A stretch of 64,000 bases of DNA. Origin: Ralstonia pickettii (lineage in GTDB: Bacteria; Pseudomonadota; Gammaproteobacteria; Burkholderiales; Burkholderiaceae). Made by a program: the position numbers and the translations under genes. The notes beneath the pieces are model-generated. The model worked only from the letters and a program-made list of their open reading frames with translations. It did not search any database and had not been told where the DNA came from. How positions within the stretch are numbered: the first letter of the stretch is position 1; each line of letters begins with the position of its first letter. The stretch is from NCBI RefSeq assembly GCF_000607165.1, contig NZ_JFZG01000008.1, positions 1 through 64,000 on the forward strand. The letters run 5' to 3'. Shown here in pieces: positions 1 through 11,421 of this stretch.

Positions 1-47
1 GGACGCACCACAAGTGCAAAACCAATACCAGGAGACGTAACAACACC

Positions 48-2072
<2,025 letters not shown>

Positions 2073-2122
2073 TGGCTGAATGACGCGCAGGCGGGGCTGC
2101 AACGCGCGTTGCCGGCCCCTGC

Positions 2123-2146
2123 TACACTGCTTGACGTATACGTCAA
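2123..2146. promoter_or_regulatory. 16-bp perfect palindrome after a -10-like box, candidate operator
   Basis: TTGACGTATACGTCAA at 2131-2146 is a perfect palindrome. It lies 3 bases after TACACT (2123-2128), a good -10 hexamer, so it would cover the transcription start, which suits a repressor site. It stands between the carboxylase gene and the GhrA-like/HMG-CoA lyase pair. The TGACG-N4-CGTCA core recurs before icmF and before the 3-hydroxyacyl-CoA dehydrogenase gene. No convincing -35 hexamer is visible. Confidence 0.6.
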
Positions 2147-2170
2147 CTACCCGCATTGAAGTCGCCCCAC

Positions 2171-3112
2171 ATGCACATCCAGATCTACACGCCCGACGGC
2201 AAGCCCCAACCCTGGCTCGACGGTTTTGCGCAGGCACTGCCTGAGGCGCGGCTGTCGGTATGGGCGCAAGGTGCGGCGCAGGACGCTGATTACGCCGTGG
2301 TCTGGCAGCCGCCCGCCGAGATGCTGCGCGGCCGCACGGATCTGCGCGCCGTGTTCAACCTGGGCGCGGGCGTGGATGCCATCCTCGGCCTGCGCGCGCA
2401 ATCGCCCGATGCGATTCCCGAAGGCCTGCCGATCGTGCGTCTGGACGATGCCGGCATGGCCGCGCAGATGGGCGAGTACGTCACGCATGCCGTGTTGCGC
2501 TTCTTCCGCCGGCTTGATGAATACGAGCGCCAGCAGCAAGCCAAGATGTGGCGCTTCCTCAAGCCGTTCAACCGTGACGAGTTTGTCGTGGGCGTGCTGG
2601 GCCTGGGCGTGCTCGGTACGCACATCGCCAAGACGTTGGCGGGCTTCGGCTTTCCGGTGCGCGGCTGGAGCCGTTCTGCCAAGCACGTCGAGGGCGTCGA
2701 TTGCCGTACGGGCAGCGAAGCCCTGCCTGGCTTCCTGGCCGGCACGCGCGTGCTGGTGAACGTGCTGCCGCTGACCGCCGACACGGAAAACGTGATCGAC
2801 GCAAAGCTGCTCGGTCAGCTCGCACCCGGCGCGTTCGTTGTCAACGTGGCGCGCGGCAAGCATCTGGTGGAAGACGACCTGCTGGCCGCCGTGCGCAGCG
2901 GCCACATTGCCGGCGCCGCGCTCGACGTATTCCGCACCGAGCCGCTGCCCGCCGACCATCCTTTTTGGACCGAACCGCGCATCCACATCACGCCGCACAT
3001 TTCGGCGCTGACGCTGCGCGAGGTCAGCATTGCCCAGATCGCGCGCAAGATCCGCGCGCTGGAAGCCGGCGAACCGATTGCCGGCATCGTCGATCTGCAA
3101 CGAGGTTACTGA
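2171..3112 (+). CDS. ghrA: Glyoxylate/hydroxypyruvate reductase-like 2-hydroxyacid dehydrogenase
   Basis: A D-isomer-specific 2-hydroxyacid dehydrogenase of 313 residues, close to the length of E. coli GhrA. These enzymes reduce glyoxylate or hydroxypyruvate with NADPH. The nucleotide-binding loop GVLGLGVLG is near residue 140. The catalytic set follows: arginine in NVARGKH near 227, glutamate in FRTEPLP, and histidine in ITPHISAL near 275. I chose the ATG at 2171 because it gives the family length; an in-frame TTG at 2156 is possible. It ends one base before the HMG-CoA lyase ATG, so the two are probably one transcript. Its role in a leucine locus is not obvious, and substrate assignment is by family only. 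Confidence 0.8.
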   Translation: MHIQIYTPDGKPQPWLDGFAQALPEARLSVWAQGAAQDADYAVVWQPPAEMLRGRTDLRAVFNLGAGVDAILGLRAQSPDAIPEGLPIVRLDDAGMAAQMGEYVTHAVLRFFRRLDEYERQQQAKMWRFLKPFNRDEFVVGVLGLGVLGTHIAKTLAGFGFPVRGWSRSAKHVEGVDCRTGSEALPGFLAGTRVLVNVLPLTADTENVIDAKLLGQLAPGAFVVNVARGKHLVEDDLLAAVRSGHIAGAALDVFRTEPLPADHPFWTEPRIHITPHISALTLREVSIAQIARKIRALEAGEPIAGIVDLQRGY

Positions 3113-3113
3113 G

Positions 3114-4043
3114 ATGAGCACTCCGCTTTTCGTAAAAGTGGTCGAGGTCGGCCCGCGCGACGGTCTTCAGAACGAGAAGGCGCCGGTTTCCACCGACACC
3201 AAGGTCGAACTGGTGAACCGGCTGTCCGAGGCCGGCTTCGTGAACGTGGAAGCCGCGTCGTTCGTGTCGCCCAAGTGGGTGCCGGCCATGGCCGATGGCG
3301 CCGATGTGATGGCGCGCATCCAGCGCCGGCCGGGCACGCTGTATTCGGTGCTCACACCCAACATGAAGGGTTTCGAAGGCGCTGCGGCAGCAGGCGCGGA
3401 CGAGATCGTGATCTTCAGCGCCGCCAGCGAGGCCTTCGCGCAGAAGAACATCAACTGCACGATCGCCGAATCGATCGAACGCTTTGCGCCGGTGGCCAAG
3501 GCCGCCAAGGATGCAGGCATTCGCGTGCGCGGGTCGATCTCGTGTTCGCTGGGCTGCCCGTACCAGGGCGAGGTGCCGGTATCGTCGGTAGTGGACGTCA
3601 TCAAGCGCATGGCCGACCTGGGCTGCGACGAGATCGACATTGCCGACACCATCGGCGTGGGCACCGCCGGGCAGGTGAAAACCGTGATGGAAGCCGCCGC
3701 GGCGACGTTCCCGATCGACCGCCTCTCGGGCCATTTCCACGACACGTACGGCCAGGCGCTGGCCAACATCCTCGCCAGCCTGGAAGTCGGCATCGCCATC
3801 TTCCACGCATCGGTAGCGGGGCTGGGCGGCTGCCCGTATGCCAAGGGCGCCACCGGCAACGTGGCCACCGAAGACGTGCTGTACCTGCTGCACGGCCTGG
3901 GCATCCGCACCGGCATCGACCTGGACAAGGTCGTGCTGGCGGGCGACTTCATCTCGCAAGCCATCGGCCGCCCCACCGCGTCCCGTGCAGGCCGCGCGCT
4001 GTTGCTCAAGCTGCAGGACCAGATCGCCCAGGCCTGCATCTGA
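3114..4043 (+). CDS. mvaB: Hydroxymethylglutaryl-CoA lyase
   Basis: Cleaves 3-hydroxy-3-methylglutaryl-CoA to acetoacetate and acetyl-CoA, the last step of leucine catabolism (called LiuE in pseudomonads). The 309-residue TIM-barrel protein starts with VEVGPRDGLQNEK near residues 7-19. It has the metal-site HFHDTYGQAL and the lyase signature GLGGCPYAKGA near 237-247 with the active-site cysteine. In the known terpene pathway the same class of lyase splits 3-hydroxy-3-isohexenylglutaryl-CoA, so this enzyme could also serve the neighbouring atu-like operon. The ATG overlaps the stop region of the previous gene, which supports translational coupling. Confidence 0.93.
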   Translation: MSTPLFVKVVEVGPRDGLQNEKAPVSTDTKVELVNRLSEAGFVNVEAASFVSPKWVPAMADGADVMARIQRRPGTLYSVLTPNMKGFEGAAAAGADEIVIFSAASEAFAQKNINCTIAESIERFAPVAKAAKDAGIRVRGSISCSLGCPYQGEVPVSSVVDVIKRMADLGCDEIDIADTIGVGTAGQVKTVMEAAAATFPIDRLSGHFHDTYGQALANILASLEVGIAIFHASVAGLGGCPYAKGATGNVATEDVLYLLHGLGIRTGIDLDKVVLAGDFISQAIGRPTASRAGRALLLKLQDQIAQACI

Positions 4044-4065
4044 AACCCCATCAAGAAGAACGACG

Positions 4066-4566
4066 ATGACCGCTACCGATACGAACGCACCGCTGCCTGA
4101 ATCTGCCCAACGCGTGGCCGACCACCTGCGCACGCTCGGCTACGAGAAAGCCATCGTGATGCTGCCCGCCACGGGAAAAACGTCTGCTGAAGCGGCTGCC
4201 GGACTGGGCTGCTCGGTGGCGGAGATCGCCAAGTCGATCATCTTCCGTCGTGCGGATGACGATGTGCCTGTGCTGGTGATCGCCAGCGGCACCAATCGTG
4301 TCGACGAAGCAAAGGTTTCCGCGCACGTGGGCGCACTGGCCAAGGCCGATGCGAAGTTCGTCCGCGAGAAGACCGGTTACGCCATCGGTGGCGTGTGTCC
4401 GGTGGGCCATGCCGTAAAGCCCGTCATGCTGCTCGACAAGGATCTGTTCCAGTACGACAGCGTGTGGGCCGCTGCCGGCCACCCGCACGCCGTGTTCAAC
4501 CTCACGCCCGCCGAACTGGAAGCCATGACGGGCGCGCCTGTGGCCGACATCGCCCAGCGCGACTGA
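4066..4566 (+). CDS. YbaK/EbsC-type aminoacyl-tRNA deacylase family protein
   Basis: A 166-residue member of the YbaK/ProX editing-domain family, which hydrolyses mischarged aminoacyl-tRNAs such as Cys-tRNA(Pro). Typical family segments are visible: an AEIAKSIIF-like helix near 50, the VLVIASG strand with the following NRVDEAKV near 75-85, and GYAIGGVCPVGH near 110. It stands 22 bases after the HMG-CoA lyase gene. There is no anticodon-binding or synthetase domain, so it is a free-standing editing factor. The exact tRNA substrate cannot be read from sequence. Confidence 0.8.
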   Translation: MTATDTNAPLPESAQRVADHLRTLGYEKAIVMLPATGKTSAEAAAGLGCSVAEIAKSIIFRRADDDVPVLVIASGTNRVDEAKVSAHVGALAKADAKFVREKTGYAIGGVCPVGHAVKPVMLLDKDLFQYDSVWAAAGHPHAVFNLTPAELEAMTGAPVADIAQRD

Positions 4567-4576
4567 TCGAACACAC

Positions 4577-4843
4577 ATGGACGCCTGCACCCGCGCGCAA
4601 CTGAAGCTCTCGCTCGGCAAGCTGCGCAATAGCCGCGCGCAGGCCGAGCGCGCCCAGCCGGTGTCGTCGCCGTGCATCAGCGTGTGCAAGATGGACGAGG
4701 CGCGCGGCCTGTGCATCGGCTGCATGCGCACCATCGACGAAATTGCCGCCTGGTCGACCATGAACGACACCGCTCGCCAGGCCGTGTGGAAGACCTTGCC
4801 CGAGCGCGCCTGCGCCTGGCTCAACGAGACGCCCTGCGCCTGA
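4577..4843 (+). CDS. DUF1289 small cysteine-rich protein
   Basis: An 88-residue protein with the DUF1289 signature PCISVCKMD followed by LCIGCMRT, four cysteines that look like a small metal or Fe-S knuckle, then EIAAWSTMND. Function is unknown. The basic N-terminal 25 residues are unusual for the family core. It follows the YbaK gene by 10 bases and precedes the metallo-hydrolase by 12, so it is probably co-transcribed with both. Confidence 0.8.
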   Translation: MDACTRAQLKLSLGKLRNSRAQAERAQPVSSPCISVCKMDEARGLCIGCMRTIDEIAAWSTMNDTARQAVWKTLPERACAWLNETPCA

Positions 4844-4855
4844 GCGCCCATCACC

Positions 4856-5809
4856 ATGGCCGAACACGACATCGTCACCTTGCCTGATTCGATGCGCGTG
4901 TTCGAGCGCGGCTGGCTGTCGTCCAACAACATCCTTTTCTTCGATGACGATGCGCAAGGCGGCTGCGCACTGGTGGACACCGGCTACCTCACGCACGCCC
5001 CGCAAACTGTGGCGCTTGTGAAGCACGCCCTGCAAGGCAGGCCGCTGCGCCGTCTGCTGAACACGCACTTGCACTCCGACCATTGCGGCGGCAATGCCGC
5101 GCTGCGGGCACTCTACGGCAGTCACACGCGCGTGCCTGCGGCGCAGATCGACGACGTGCGCCGCTGGGATACCGACGCCCTGAGCTACGCCCCCACCGGC
5201 CAGGAATGCGCACGCTTCACGCTGCCTGACAGCGATGCCGACGCGGGCCTCGCCGACGGCATGACGGCACGGCTAGGCGGTTTCGACTGGCAGGTCATCA
5301 GCGCGCCCGGGCACGACCCGCACGCGGTCATCCTCTTCAACCCCGACACACGCGTGCTGATCTCTGCCGATGCGTTGTGGGAGCGCGGCTTTGGTGTGAT
5401 CTTTCCCGAGCTGGAAGGCGAGAGCGGCTTTGCCGAGCAGCAGGCCATTCTTGAGCGCATCGCGCAGCTCGATGCGCGCGTGGTGATTCCTGGACACGGC
5501 CGGCCGTTCACCAGCGTCAACGCCGCGATTGATGCATCGCTGGGGCGGCTTGCGTATCTGCGCGCAGACCCGGAGCGCAATGCGCTGCACGCCATCCGCG
5601 TGCTGGTGAAGTTCAAGCTGCTGGAGCAGCAGGCGCTGTCGCACGACGCGCTGTTCGCGTGGTTCACGCAGACCACGCTGATGCCGCGCTTGCAAGCGCG
5701 CTTCTTCGCAAGCCAATCGATGGAAACGTTGGTGGATGCCGCGATCGCGGCGCTGGTCAAGGCAGGCGCCGCCACCGTCGAACACGGCCGCATCCTGAAC
5801 CGCGATTGA
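4856..5809 (+). CDS. Metallo-beta-lactamase-fold hydrolase
   Basis: A 317-residue metallo-hydrolase. The zinc ligands are in order: HLHSDHCGG near residue 70, histidine in APGHDPH near 145, aspartate in SADALW near 167, and histidine in IPGHGRPF near 207. A helical C-terminal extension of about 100 residues follows, as in several thioesterase or lactonase-like members. The substrate is unknown. A role in hydrolysing acyl-CoA or a lactone is only suggested by the neighbouring catabolic genes. Confidence 0.85.
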   Translation: MAEHDIVTLPDSMRVFERGWLSSNNILFFDDDAQGGCALVDTGYLTHAPQTVALVKHALQGRPLRRLLNTHLHSDHCGGNAALRALYGSHTRVPAAQIDDVRRWDTDALSYAPTGQECARFTLPDSDADAGLADGMTARLGGFDWQVISAPGHDPHAVILFNPDTRVLISADALWERGFGVIFPELEGESGFAEQQAILERIAQLDARVVIPGHGRPFTSVNAAIDASLGRLAYLRADPERNALHAIRVLVKFKLLEQQALSHDALFAWFTQTTLMPRLQARFFASQSMETLVDAAIAALVKAGAATVEHGRILNRD

Positions 5810-5870
5810 CGTGCCGCGCGGCGGCGATGCCCCGCTACAATGCAGCGACGCCTCTTCTCTTCGCCTGGGC

Positions 5871-6548
5871 ATGCCGAAACCCGCCACATCCAATCCGCCC
5901 GAGTCCGCCACAGGAGCCGCCACTGAAGCCGAAGCGCCGCGCCGCAAGCGCGGCCGCCCCGCGCAGGATGCCAACGAGGGCTTGCGCCGCGCGTTGATCG
6001 AGCAATCGGCCAGGCTGTTCCGCGAGAAGGGCTACGGCAACACCACGGTGCGCGACATTGCCGCCGCCACGGGCGTCCATGCGGGCAGTTGGTTCTACCA
6101 CTTCAAAACCAAGCAGGACATCCTGCAGGCGGTGATCGAACACGGCCTGACCGTGGCGCTGGCCGACATCGAAGCCATCGATATCGACGACCTGCCGCCG
6201 CGCGAGGCGATGCGCCAACTCGTGCGCGCGCACCTCTACACGATCCTTGCGCCCCACCAGGATTTCATTCCGGTGATGCTGTATGAGTGGCGCTCGCTCG
6301 ATACGCAGGCGCAAGAACGCATCATCGCGCTCAAAGACCGTTACGAAGACATCTGGACGCGCGTGATCGACCGCCTGCGCGCCTCGGGCGAATGGGCACA
6401 CCCGACGCCCGTCGACCGCCTGCTGATGTTCGGCGCGCTCAACTGGACGGCGCAGTGGTATCAGGCTGGCGCGGGCATCAGCATTGACGCGCTGGCCGAT
6501 CAGGCCGTGCTGTTCATCCTGCGTACGCCGCCCCAGCCGACGGCTTAG
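5871..6548 (+). CDS. TetR family transcriptional regulator
   Basis: A 225-residue TetR repressor. After a low-complexity lead (residues 1-35, with basic RRKRGRP) comes the helix-turn-helix region, including LFREKGYGNTTVRDIA and GVHAGSWFYHFKTKQ near 45-85, then an all-helical ligand domain. I chose the ATG at 5871 over a GTG at 5811 because TACAAT at 5836-5841, a good -10 box, lies between them. It converges on the atu-like operon with a 5-base gap. AtuR, which controls atu genes in Pseudomonas, is also TetR-type, so this is a reasonable candidate regulator by position. Confidence 0.85.
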   Translation: MPKPATSNPPESATGAATEAEAPRRKRGRPAQDANEGLRRALIEQSARLFREKGYGNTTVRDIAAATGVHAGSWFYHFKTKQDILQAVIEHGLTVALADIEAIDIDDLPPREAMRQLVRAHLYTILAPHQDFIPVMLYEWRSLDTQAQERIIALKDRYEDIWTRVIDRLRASGEWAHPTPVDRLLMFGALNWTAQWYQAGAGISIDALADQAVLFILRTPPQPTA

Positions 6549-6553
6549 CACCC

Positions 6554-8140
6554 CTAGCGCGCATCGCCCTCGAACAACGTCTGGTTGGCAGTGCGCAGCA
6601 CGTGCTTCTGGATCTTGCCGGTCGCCGTCATGGGCAGCTTGTCGACCACGGCGATGTGCTTAGGCACCTCAAAGCTACCGAGATGCTCTCTGCAATGCGC
6701 CTGCAGCGCGGCGGCATCGGCGTGTGCATCGGGCTTGAGGCAGACGAACGCTGCCACCGCTTCCACCCAGTGCACATGCGGCAAGCCGACCACCGCGGCG
6801 TTCGCCACGGCCGGGTGCCGCAGCAACACTTCTTCCACCTTGACCGAAGGCACGTTCTCACCGCCGGTCTTGATCATGTCCTTGATGCGGTCCTTGAACT
6901 GAAGCTGGCCGTCGGTATCCCACATGCCGAGGTCGCCCGTGTGGTGCCAGCCGAAGCGGCGCGCGTTGGCGGTGGCCTGCGGGTCCTTGTAGTAGCCGAG
7001 CATGACGTTAGGGCCGCGATGCACGATCTCGCCCAATTGGTCCGGGCCGAGCAGATTGCCTTGATCGTCCATGATGGCCGCCTCGTTCACCATGCATGGC
7101 TGGCCCCAGTAGTTGCCGGTGCGCTGCAGTTGCTGGTTGGGCGCGAAGTACATCGTCATCGGGAAAATTTCGGTCTGGCCTGAGCCGAGCGCAAAGTTCG
7201 GACACACCTCGGCAATCAGGCGTTCGAGCAGCGGCTTGGCCATCGGCGCCATCGCATACAGGCATAGGCGCAGGCTTGAGAGATCGCGCTGCGCACGCAG
7301 CGGATGGTGCAGCAGCGCGGCGTACATGAGCGGCAGGCCGAACAGTTGCGTGATGCGCTCGCTCGCAATCGCATCGAGCAGCGCCGCCGGATCAAAACCG
7401 CGCTGTATGACGAGCGTGGCGCCCACCAGCATCGCGGACGCGGCGGTCGCAAACTGCGCGCAGTGGAACATCGGCAGCAGGCACGAGAACACATCGGTCT
7501 CGTTCAGATTCAGGCCTGCGATGTTGGACATTAGCGCGGCATGCACCGAGCGATGCGAGTGCATTGCGCCCTTGGGTCGGCCGGTCGTGCCGCTGGTGTA
7601 CATGATGAGCGCGAGATCGCGATCGTCGATCACCACGGCGGGCAGCGTATCGGCGTGGCCTTGCAACGCTTGCTCCACGGTTTGCGGGCCATCGGCAACC
7701 GGTGCGCCGAAGCACTGGTGCGCGGGCAAAGCAAGCGCCGACAGCGTGTCACGCAGCGCCGGGTACAGCGCCGCGTCAATCACCACATGGCGCGCCTCGG
7801 CATGTTCGAGGATGTAGCGCACATCGTCCGGCCCGAGCATCGCATTGATCGGCACCCACACCAGCCCCGCCTTCAAAATGCCGTACGCGGCCACCAAGAA
7901 CTGCGCCGAGTTGCCACACACCATCGCCACCTTGTCGCCGGGCGTGAGGCCGCTTGCAAGCAGCGCGTGCCCATAGCGATTACTGTCTGCGTTGAGTTCG
8001 CCATGCGTCATGCGACGCGGGCCATCGACCAGCGCGACCTTCGCGCCGAACTTGCGTGCACTGCGATGCAACGTATCGCCCAGCGCCACCCGGTTCAGCA
8101 GGTTGGCTTCGAGCGTGAGGTCTGGCGTGGCTTCGGACAT
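6554..8140 (-). CDS. Acyl-CoA synthetase (AMP-forming), AtuH-like
   Basis: A 528-residue adenylate-forming ligase that would activate a carboxylic acid to its CoA thioester. Motifs in order are YTSGTTGRPKG (phosphate loop) near residue 165, GSGQTE near 315, the hinge KDRIKDMIKTGGEN near 410, and TATGKIQKH with the catalytic lysine near 510. The start at 8140 has an AGGAGA ribosome site a few bases upstream. It is the last gene of the operon. In the known atu cluster AtuH is the equivalent ligase, which prompts the call; a medium-chain or branched-chain acid substrate fits equally well. Confidence 0.85.
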   Translation of the reverse strand: MSEATPDLTLEANLLNRVALGDTLHRSARKFGAKVALVDGPRRMTHGELNADSNRYGHALLASGLTPGDKVAMVCGNSAQFLVAAYGILKAGLVWVPINAMLGPDDVRYILEHAEARHVVIDAALYPALRDTLSALALPAHQCFGAPVADGPQTVEQALQGHADTLPAVVIDDRDLALIMYTSGTTGRPKGAMHSHRSVHAALMSNIAGLNLNETDVFSCLLPMFHCAQFATAASAMLVGATLVIQRGFDPAALLDAIASERITQLFGLPLMYAALLHHPLRAQRDLSSLRLCLYAMAPMAKPLLERLIAEVCPNFALGSGQTEIFPMTMYFAPNQQLQRTGNYWGQPCMVNEAAIMDDQGNLLGPDQLGEIVHRGPNVMLGYYKDPQATANARRFGWHHTGDLGMWDTDGQLQFKDRIKDMIKTGGENVPSVKVEEVLLRHPAVANAAVVGLPHVHWVEAVAAFVCLKPDAHADAAALQAHCREHLGSFEVPKHIAVVDKLPMTATGKIQKHVLRTANQTLFEGDAR

Positions 8141-8215
8141 GGGACGTCTCCTATGGACTGCATTGACCGCATGAGCTGCACGACGAAACGATGGATCAGG
8201 ACGGCAGTGCAACCG

Positions 8216-10210
8216 TCAGGCCGCGGCAATCTCCATCAGCAACCCGCCGGGCGCAACCTGTGCCCCGACCTGGGTGAACAGACCTTTCACCTCGCCTGCG
8301 AGTGGTGCGGCAATGCTGTGCTCCATCTTCATCGCCTCGACCACCAGCAGCACCTGACCGGCGCAGACCGCCTCGCCTTGAGCCACGTGTACGGCAACCA
8401 CGCGGCCATTCATCGGTGCGCTGATCCGGCCGCTGCCGGCTTGCACGCCGTCACGCTCCGCCCGGGCGTAAGTGGTGTCGACGGCGGTGTGCTCGACGCC
8501 ATTCAGCACGAAGTGGCAAGCGTCGCCGGTGAAGGCGTAGTCGACCGCGTGGAGCGTGTCGCCCAGCGCAAGCGTGACGCGGTCGTTGGCCGCTGACACA
8601 AGGGCCACCTGAGTGGAACCGCCGTCCCAAGTCAATTCCCATCGCCGTGCACCGAGCGCTCGCACGCGCATCTCGATGGCCTGATCGTCGAGCGTGAAGC
8701 GGCACAGCGTGGGGTATGTGCAACTGCTGGCCCAGCCATGCAGTTCTGCGGGATAGCGGCGCGCGGTTTCCTGGCGCAGGTGCGTGAGCAGCACGGCAGC
8801 CGCCTGGCAGACCGCTGCGTCGGGTACGGCCGCATGACGCATCGCGGCCGGGAAATGCCGGGCGATGAACGCGGTCGACACATCGCCGGCAAGGAACGTC
8901 GGGTGCGCGACGCAATCGCGCAGAAACGCACGGTTGGTCGGCAGGCCAAGCAGCAGGCAATCATCCAAGGCATGCGCCAGCCGTCGACACGCATCAGCGC
9001 GGTCGGTGCCGTGCGCGACGATCTTGGCGAGCATCGAATCGTAGTACGGCGAGACGACAAGCCCGTCGGCCAATGCATGGTCCGTGCGGACATCCTGCGG
9101 TGCACGCCAGCGGGCAACGGTGCCGCTTTGCGGCAGGAAATCCTGCTGCGGGTCTTCTGCGCACAGGCGCACTTCGACGGCGTGCCCGCCTTGTGCGCGA
9201 CGTGCATCGATGGCGTCTTGCGCGAGCGGCAACGGCTCGCCAAGCGCCACACGCAACTGCCACTCGACCAGATCGCCCCCGATCACCGCTTCGGTCACGG
9301 CATGCTCCACCTGCAGGCGCGTGTTCATCTCCATGAAGTAAAACGCGCCGTCCGGGGCGAGCAGAAACTCCAGCGTGCCCGCACCCACATAGCCGATCGC
9401 GCGCGCCGCCGCCACCGACACCGCGCCCATGCGCGCACGCAACTCGGGCGATACGGCAGGCGACGGCGATTCTTCGATCACCTTCTGATGCCGGCGCTGC
9501 ACCGAGCAATCACGCTCGCCGAGGTGAACCACGTTGCCATGCGTATCGGCAAACACCTGGATCTCGATATGGCGCGGCTCGACGATGGCCTTCTCCAGGA
9601 TCAGCTCGCCCGAGGCAAACGCGTTCTCCGCCTCGGAGCGCGCGGACTGCAGCGCGGCCGCAAAGTCCTCTGCGCGGTCTACCCGACGCATGCCGCGGCC
9701 ACCGCCACCGGCCGCCGCCTTGATCATCACCGGATAGCCAATGCGGGCGGCTTCGTGCGCCATGCGCGCAGCGGATTGATCCTCGCCCTGATAACCCGGC
9801 ACGCACGGCACGCCAGCGGCTTCCATCAGGCGCTTGGCGCCGGCCTTGTTGCCCATCGCGCGGATGGCATCCGCAGGCGGCCCGATAAAGACGAGGCCCG
9901 CGTCTGCGCACGCACGGGCAAAGGCGTCGCTCTCCGCAAGGAAACCGTAGCCGGGATGGATTGCCTGTGTGCCCGACTTGCGCGCGGCTTCCAGCAATGC
10001 CGCAATGTTCAGGTAAGACGCCTGCGGTTGCGATGGGCCAATCGGCAACGCAAGATCGGCCGCGCGGCAGTGCGGCGCATCGCGGTCAGCCTCGGAATAC
10101 ACGGCAATGGTGCGCATGCCAAGGCGGCGCGCCGTGCGCATGATGCGCAGCGCAATCTCGCCCCGGTTGGCGATCAGGATCGAGCGGAAAGCCGCATGCG
10201 GGGCGGTCAT
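8216..10210 (-). CDS. atuF: Acyl-CoA carboxylase alpha subunit, AtuF-like (geranyl-CoA carboxylase type)
   Basis: The second biotin carboxylase/biotin carrier alpha subunit in the window, 664 residues. It shows ILIANRGEIALR at the N-terminus, the ATP-grasp loop GGGGRGMRR near 165, MEMNTRLQVEHAVTE near 290, and AMKM with the biotinyl-lysine at 628. It begins 3 bases after the stop of the acyl-CoA dehydrogenase gene. With the beta subunit three genes upstream in the operon order it should form the carboxylase of this pathway. Position among AtuA, AtuD, AtuE and AtuH homologues argues for geranyl-CoA-type rather than methylcrotonyl-CoA carboxylase; specificity itself lies in the beta subunit. 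Confidence 0.82.
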   Translation of the reverse strand: MTAPHAAFRSILIANRGEIALRIMRTARRLGMRTIAVYSEADRDAPHCRAADLALPIGPSQPQASYLNIAALLEAARKSGTQAIHPGYGFLAESDAFARACADAGLVFIGPPADAIRAMGNKAGAKRLMEAAGVPCVPGYQGEDQSAARMAHEAARIGYPVMIKAAAGGGGRGMRRVDRAEDFAAALQSARSEAENAFASGELILEKAIVEPRHIEIQVFADTHGNVVHLGERDCSVQRRHQKVIEESPSPAVSPELRARMGAVSVAAARAIGYVGAGTLEFLLAPDGAFYFMEMNTRLQVEHAVTEAVIGGDLVEWQLRVALGEPLPLAQDAIDARRAQGGHAVEVRLCAEDPQQDFLPQSGTVARWRAPQDVRTDHALADGLVVSPYYDSMLAKIVAHGTDRADACRRLAHALDDCLLLGLPTNRAFLRDCVAHPTFLAGDVSTAFIARHFPAAMRHAAVPDAAVCQAAAVLLTHLRQETARRYPAELHGWASSCTYPTLCRFTLDDQAIEMRVRALGARRWELTWDGGSTQVALVSAANDRVTLALGDTLHAVDYAFTGDACHFVLNGVEHTAVDTTYARAERDGVQAGSGRISAPMNGRVVAVHVAQGEAVCAGQVLLVVEAMKMEHSIAAPLAGEVKGLFTQVGAQVAPGGLLMEIAAA

Positions 10211-10213
10211 CGC

Positions 10214-11371
10214 TCAGCCCTTCTTGCCCGGAAGCGTGTTCATGTACTTGCAGATGATGCCCAGCATCACCTCGTCGGCGCCGCCGCCAATGGAGCCCAG
10301 ACGCCCGTCGCGGTAATAGCGCGAGACCGGGTTGTCCCACGTGAAGCCCATGCCGCCCCAGAACTGCAAGCAGGCATCGGGCACGATGCGCGCCAGCCGC
10401 CCCGCCTTGAGCTTGGCCATCGATGCCAGCTCCGTCACGTCCTGCCCTTGGATGTACAGATCGCACGCGCGATACGTGAGCGCGCGCAACGCTTCCACCT
10501 CCGTCTTCAACTCGGCCAGCTTGAAGTGAACCCACTGGTTGTCGAGCAGGCTGGCGCCAAACAGCTTGCGCTCGCGCGCGTACTCGGCGGTGGCCTCGAT
10601 GCACATCGTCATCGTTGCCAGGCTGCTGGCCGCGGCCCACATGCGCTCTTCCTGGAACTGCAGCATCTGGTACGTGAAGCCCTTGCCTTCCTCGCCGACG
10701 CGGTAACGTTGGGGCACGCGCACGTCGTCAAAGTAGATGAGGCCGGTGTCCGACGAATTCATGCCGATCTTGCGGATCTTCTTGCCGACCGACACGCCCT
10801 TCGTGTTCATCGGCACGATGATGAGCGACTTGTTGCGGTGGGCGGGGTCGTCCGATGTGTTGGCCAGCAGGCACATCCAGTCTGCCTGCAGGCTGTTGGT
10901 GATCCACATCTTGCTGCCGTTGATGATGTAGTCGTCACCGTCCTTGCGTGCGGTGGTCTTGATGCTCGCCACATCGGAGCCCGCGCTGGGCTCCGACACG
11001 CCCACACACGCCACCGCATCGCCGCTGATGGCGGGAGCCAGGAACTGCGCGCGCAGGTCGTCCGAACCGAAGCGGGCAAGCGCAGGCGTCGCCATGTCGG
11101 TCTGCACGCCAATCGCCATCGGCACACCGCCGCAGTGGATGTGGCCAAGCGTCTCGGCCATCGCCATCGCATATGAATAGTCGAGGCCCAGCCCCCCAAA
11201 CTCGGTCGGCTTGGCGATGCCGAGAAAACCCAGCTCGCCCATCTTCTTGAAGAGCTGCTTGGCAGGGAACATCTCCGCTGCCTCCCATTCATCGACGTAC
11301 GGGTTGATGTCGCTGTCGATGAAGCGCTTGAGGTTGCGCTGCAGTTCCTGATGCTCGTGGGTGAAGTGCAT
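10214..11371 (-). CDS. Acyl-CoA dehydrogenase (branched-chain type)
   Basis: A 385-residue flavin dehydrogenase that would introduce an alpha,beta double bond into an acyl-CoA. The core family segments are CVGVSEPSAGSD, MWITNSLQADW and the C-terminal helix QFWGGMGFTWDNPVSRYYRD. The usual medium-chain catalytic glutamate position reads SIGGGADEV, with glycine in place of Glu. A glutamate is instead available in the helix QFQEERMW near residue 245, as in isovaleryl-CoA dehydrogenase. That suits a beta-methyl-branched substrate. It is one of two such genes in this operon, so one may act on a different intermediate. Confidence 0.85.
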   Translation of the reverse strand: MHFTHEHQELQRNLKRFIDSDINPYVDEWEAAEMFPAKQLFKKMGELGFLGIAKPTEFGGLGLDYSYAMAMAETLGHIHCGGVPMAIGVQTDMATPALARFGSDDLRAQFLAPAISGDAVACVGVSEPSAGSDVASIKTTARKDGDDYIINGSKMWITNSLQADWMCLLANTSDDPAHRNKSLIIVPMNTKGVSVGKKIRKIGMNSSDTGLIYFDDVRVPQRYRVGEEGKGFTYQMLQFQEERMWAAASSLATMTMCIEATAEYARERKLFGASLLDNQWVHFKLAELKTEVEALRALTYRACDLYIQGQDVTELASMAKLKAGRLARIVPDACLQFWGGMGFTWDNPVSRYYRDGRLGSIGGGADEVMLGIICKYMNTLPGKKG

Positions 11372-11421
11372 GGTGTCTCGCTCCGCTTGTCCTGGGCTGT
11401 TCGTGTATGGGTTCGGGGTGG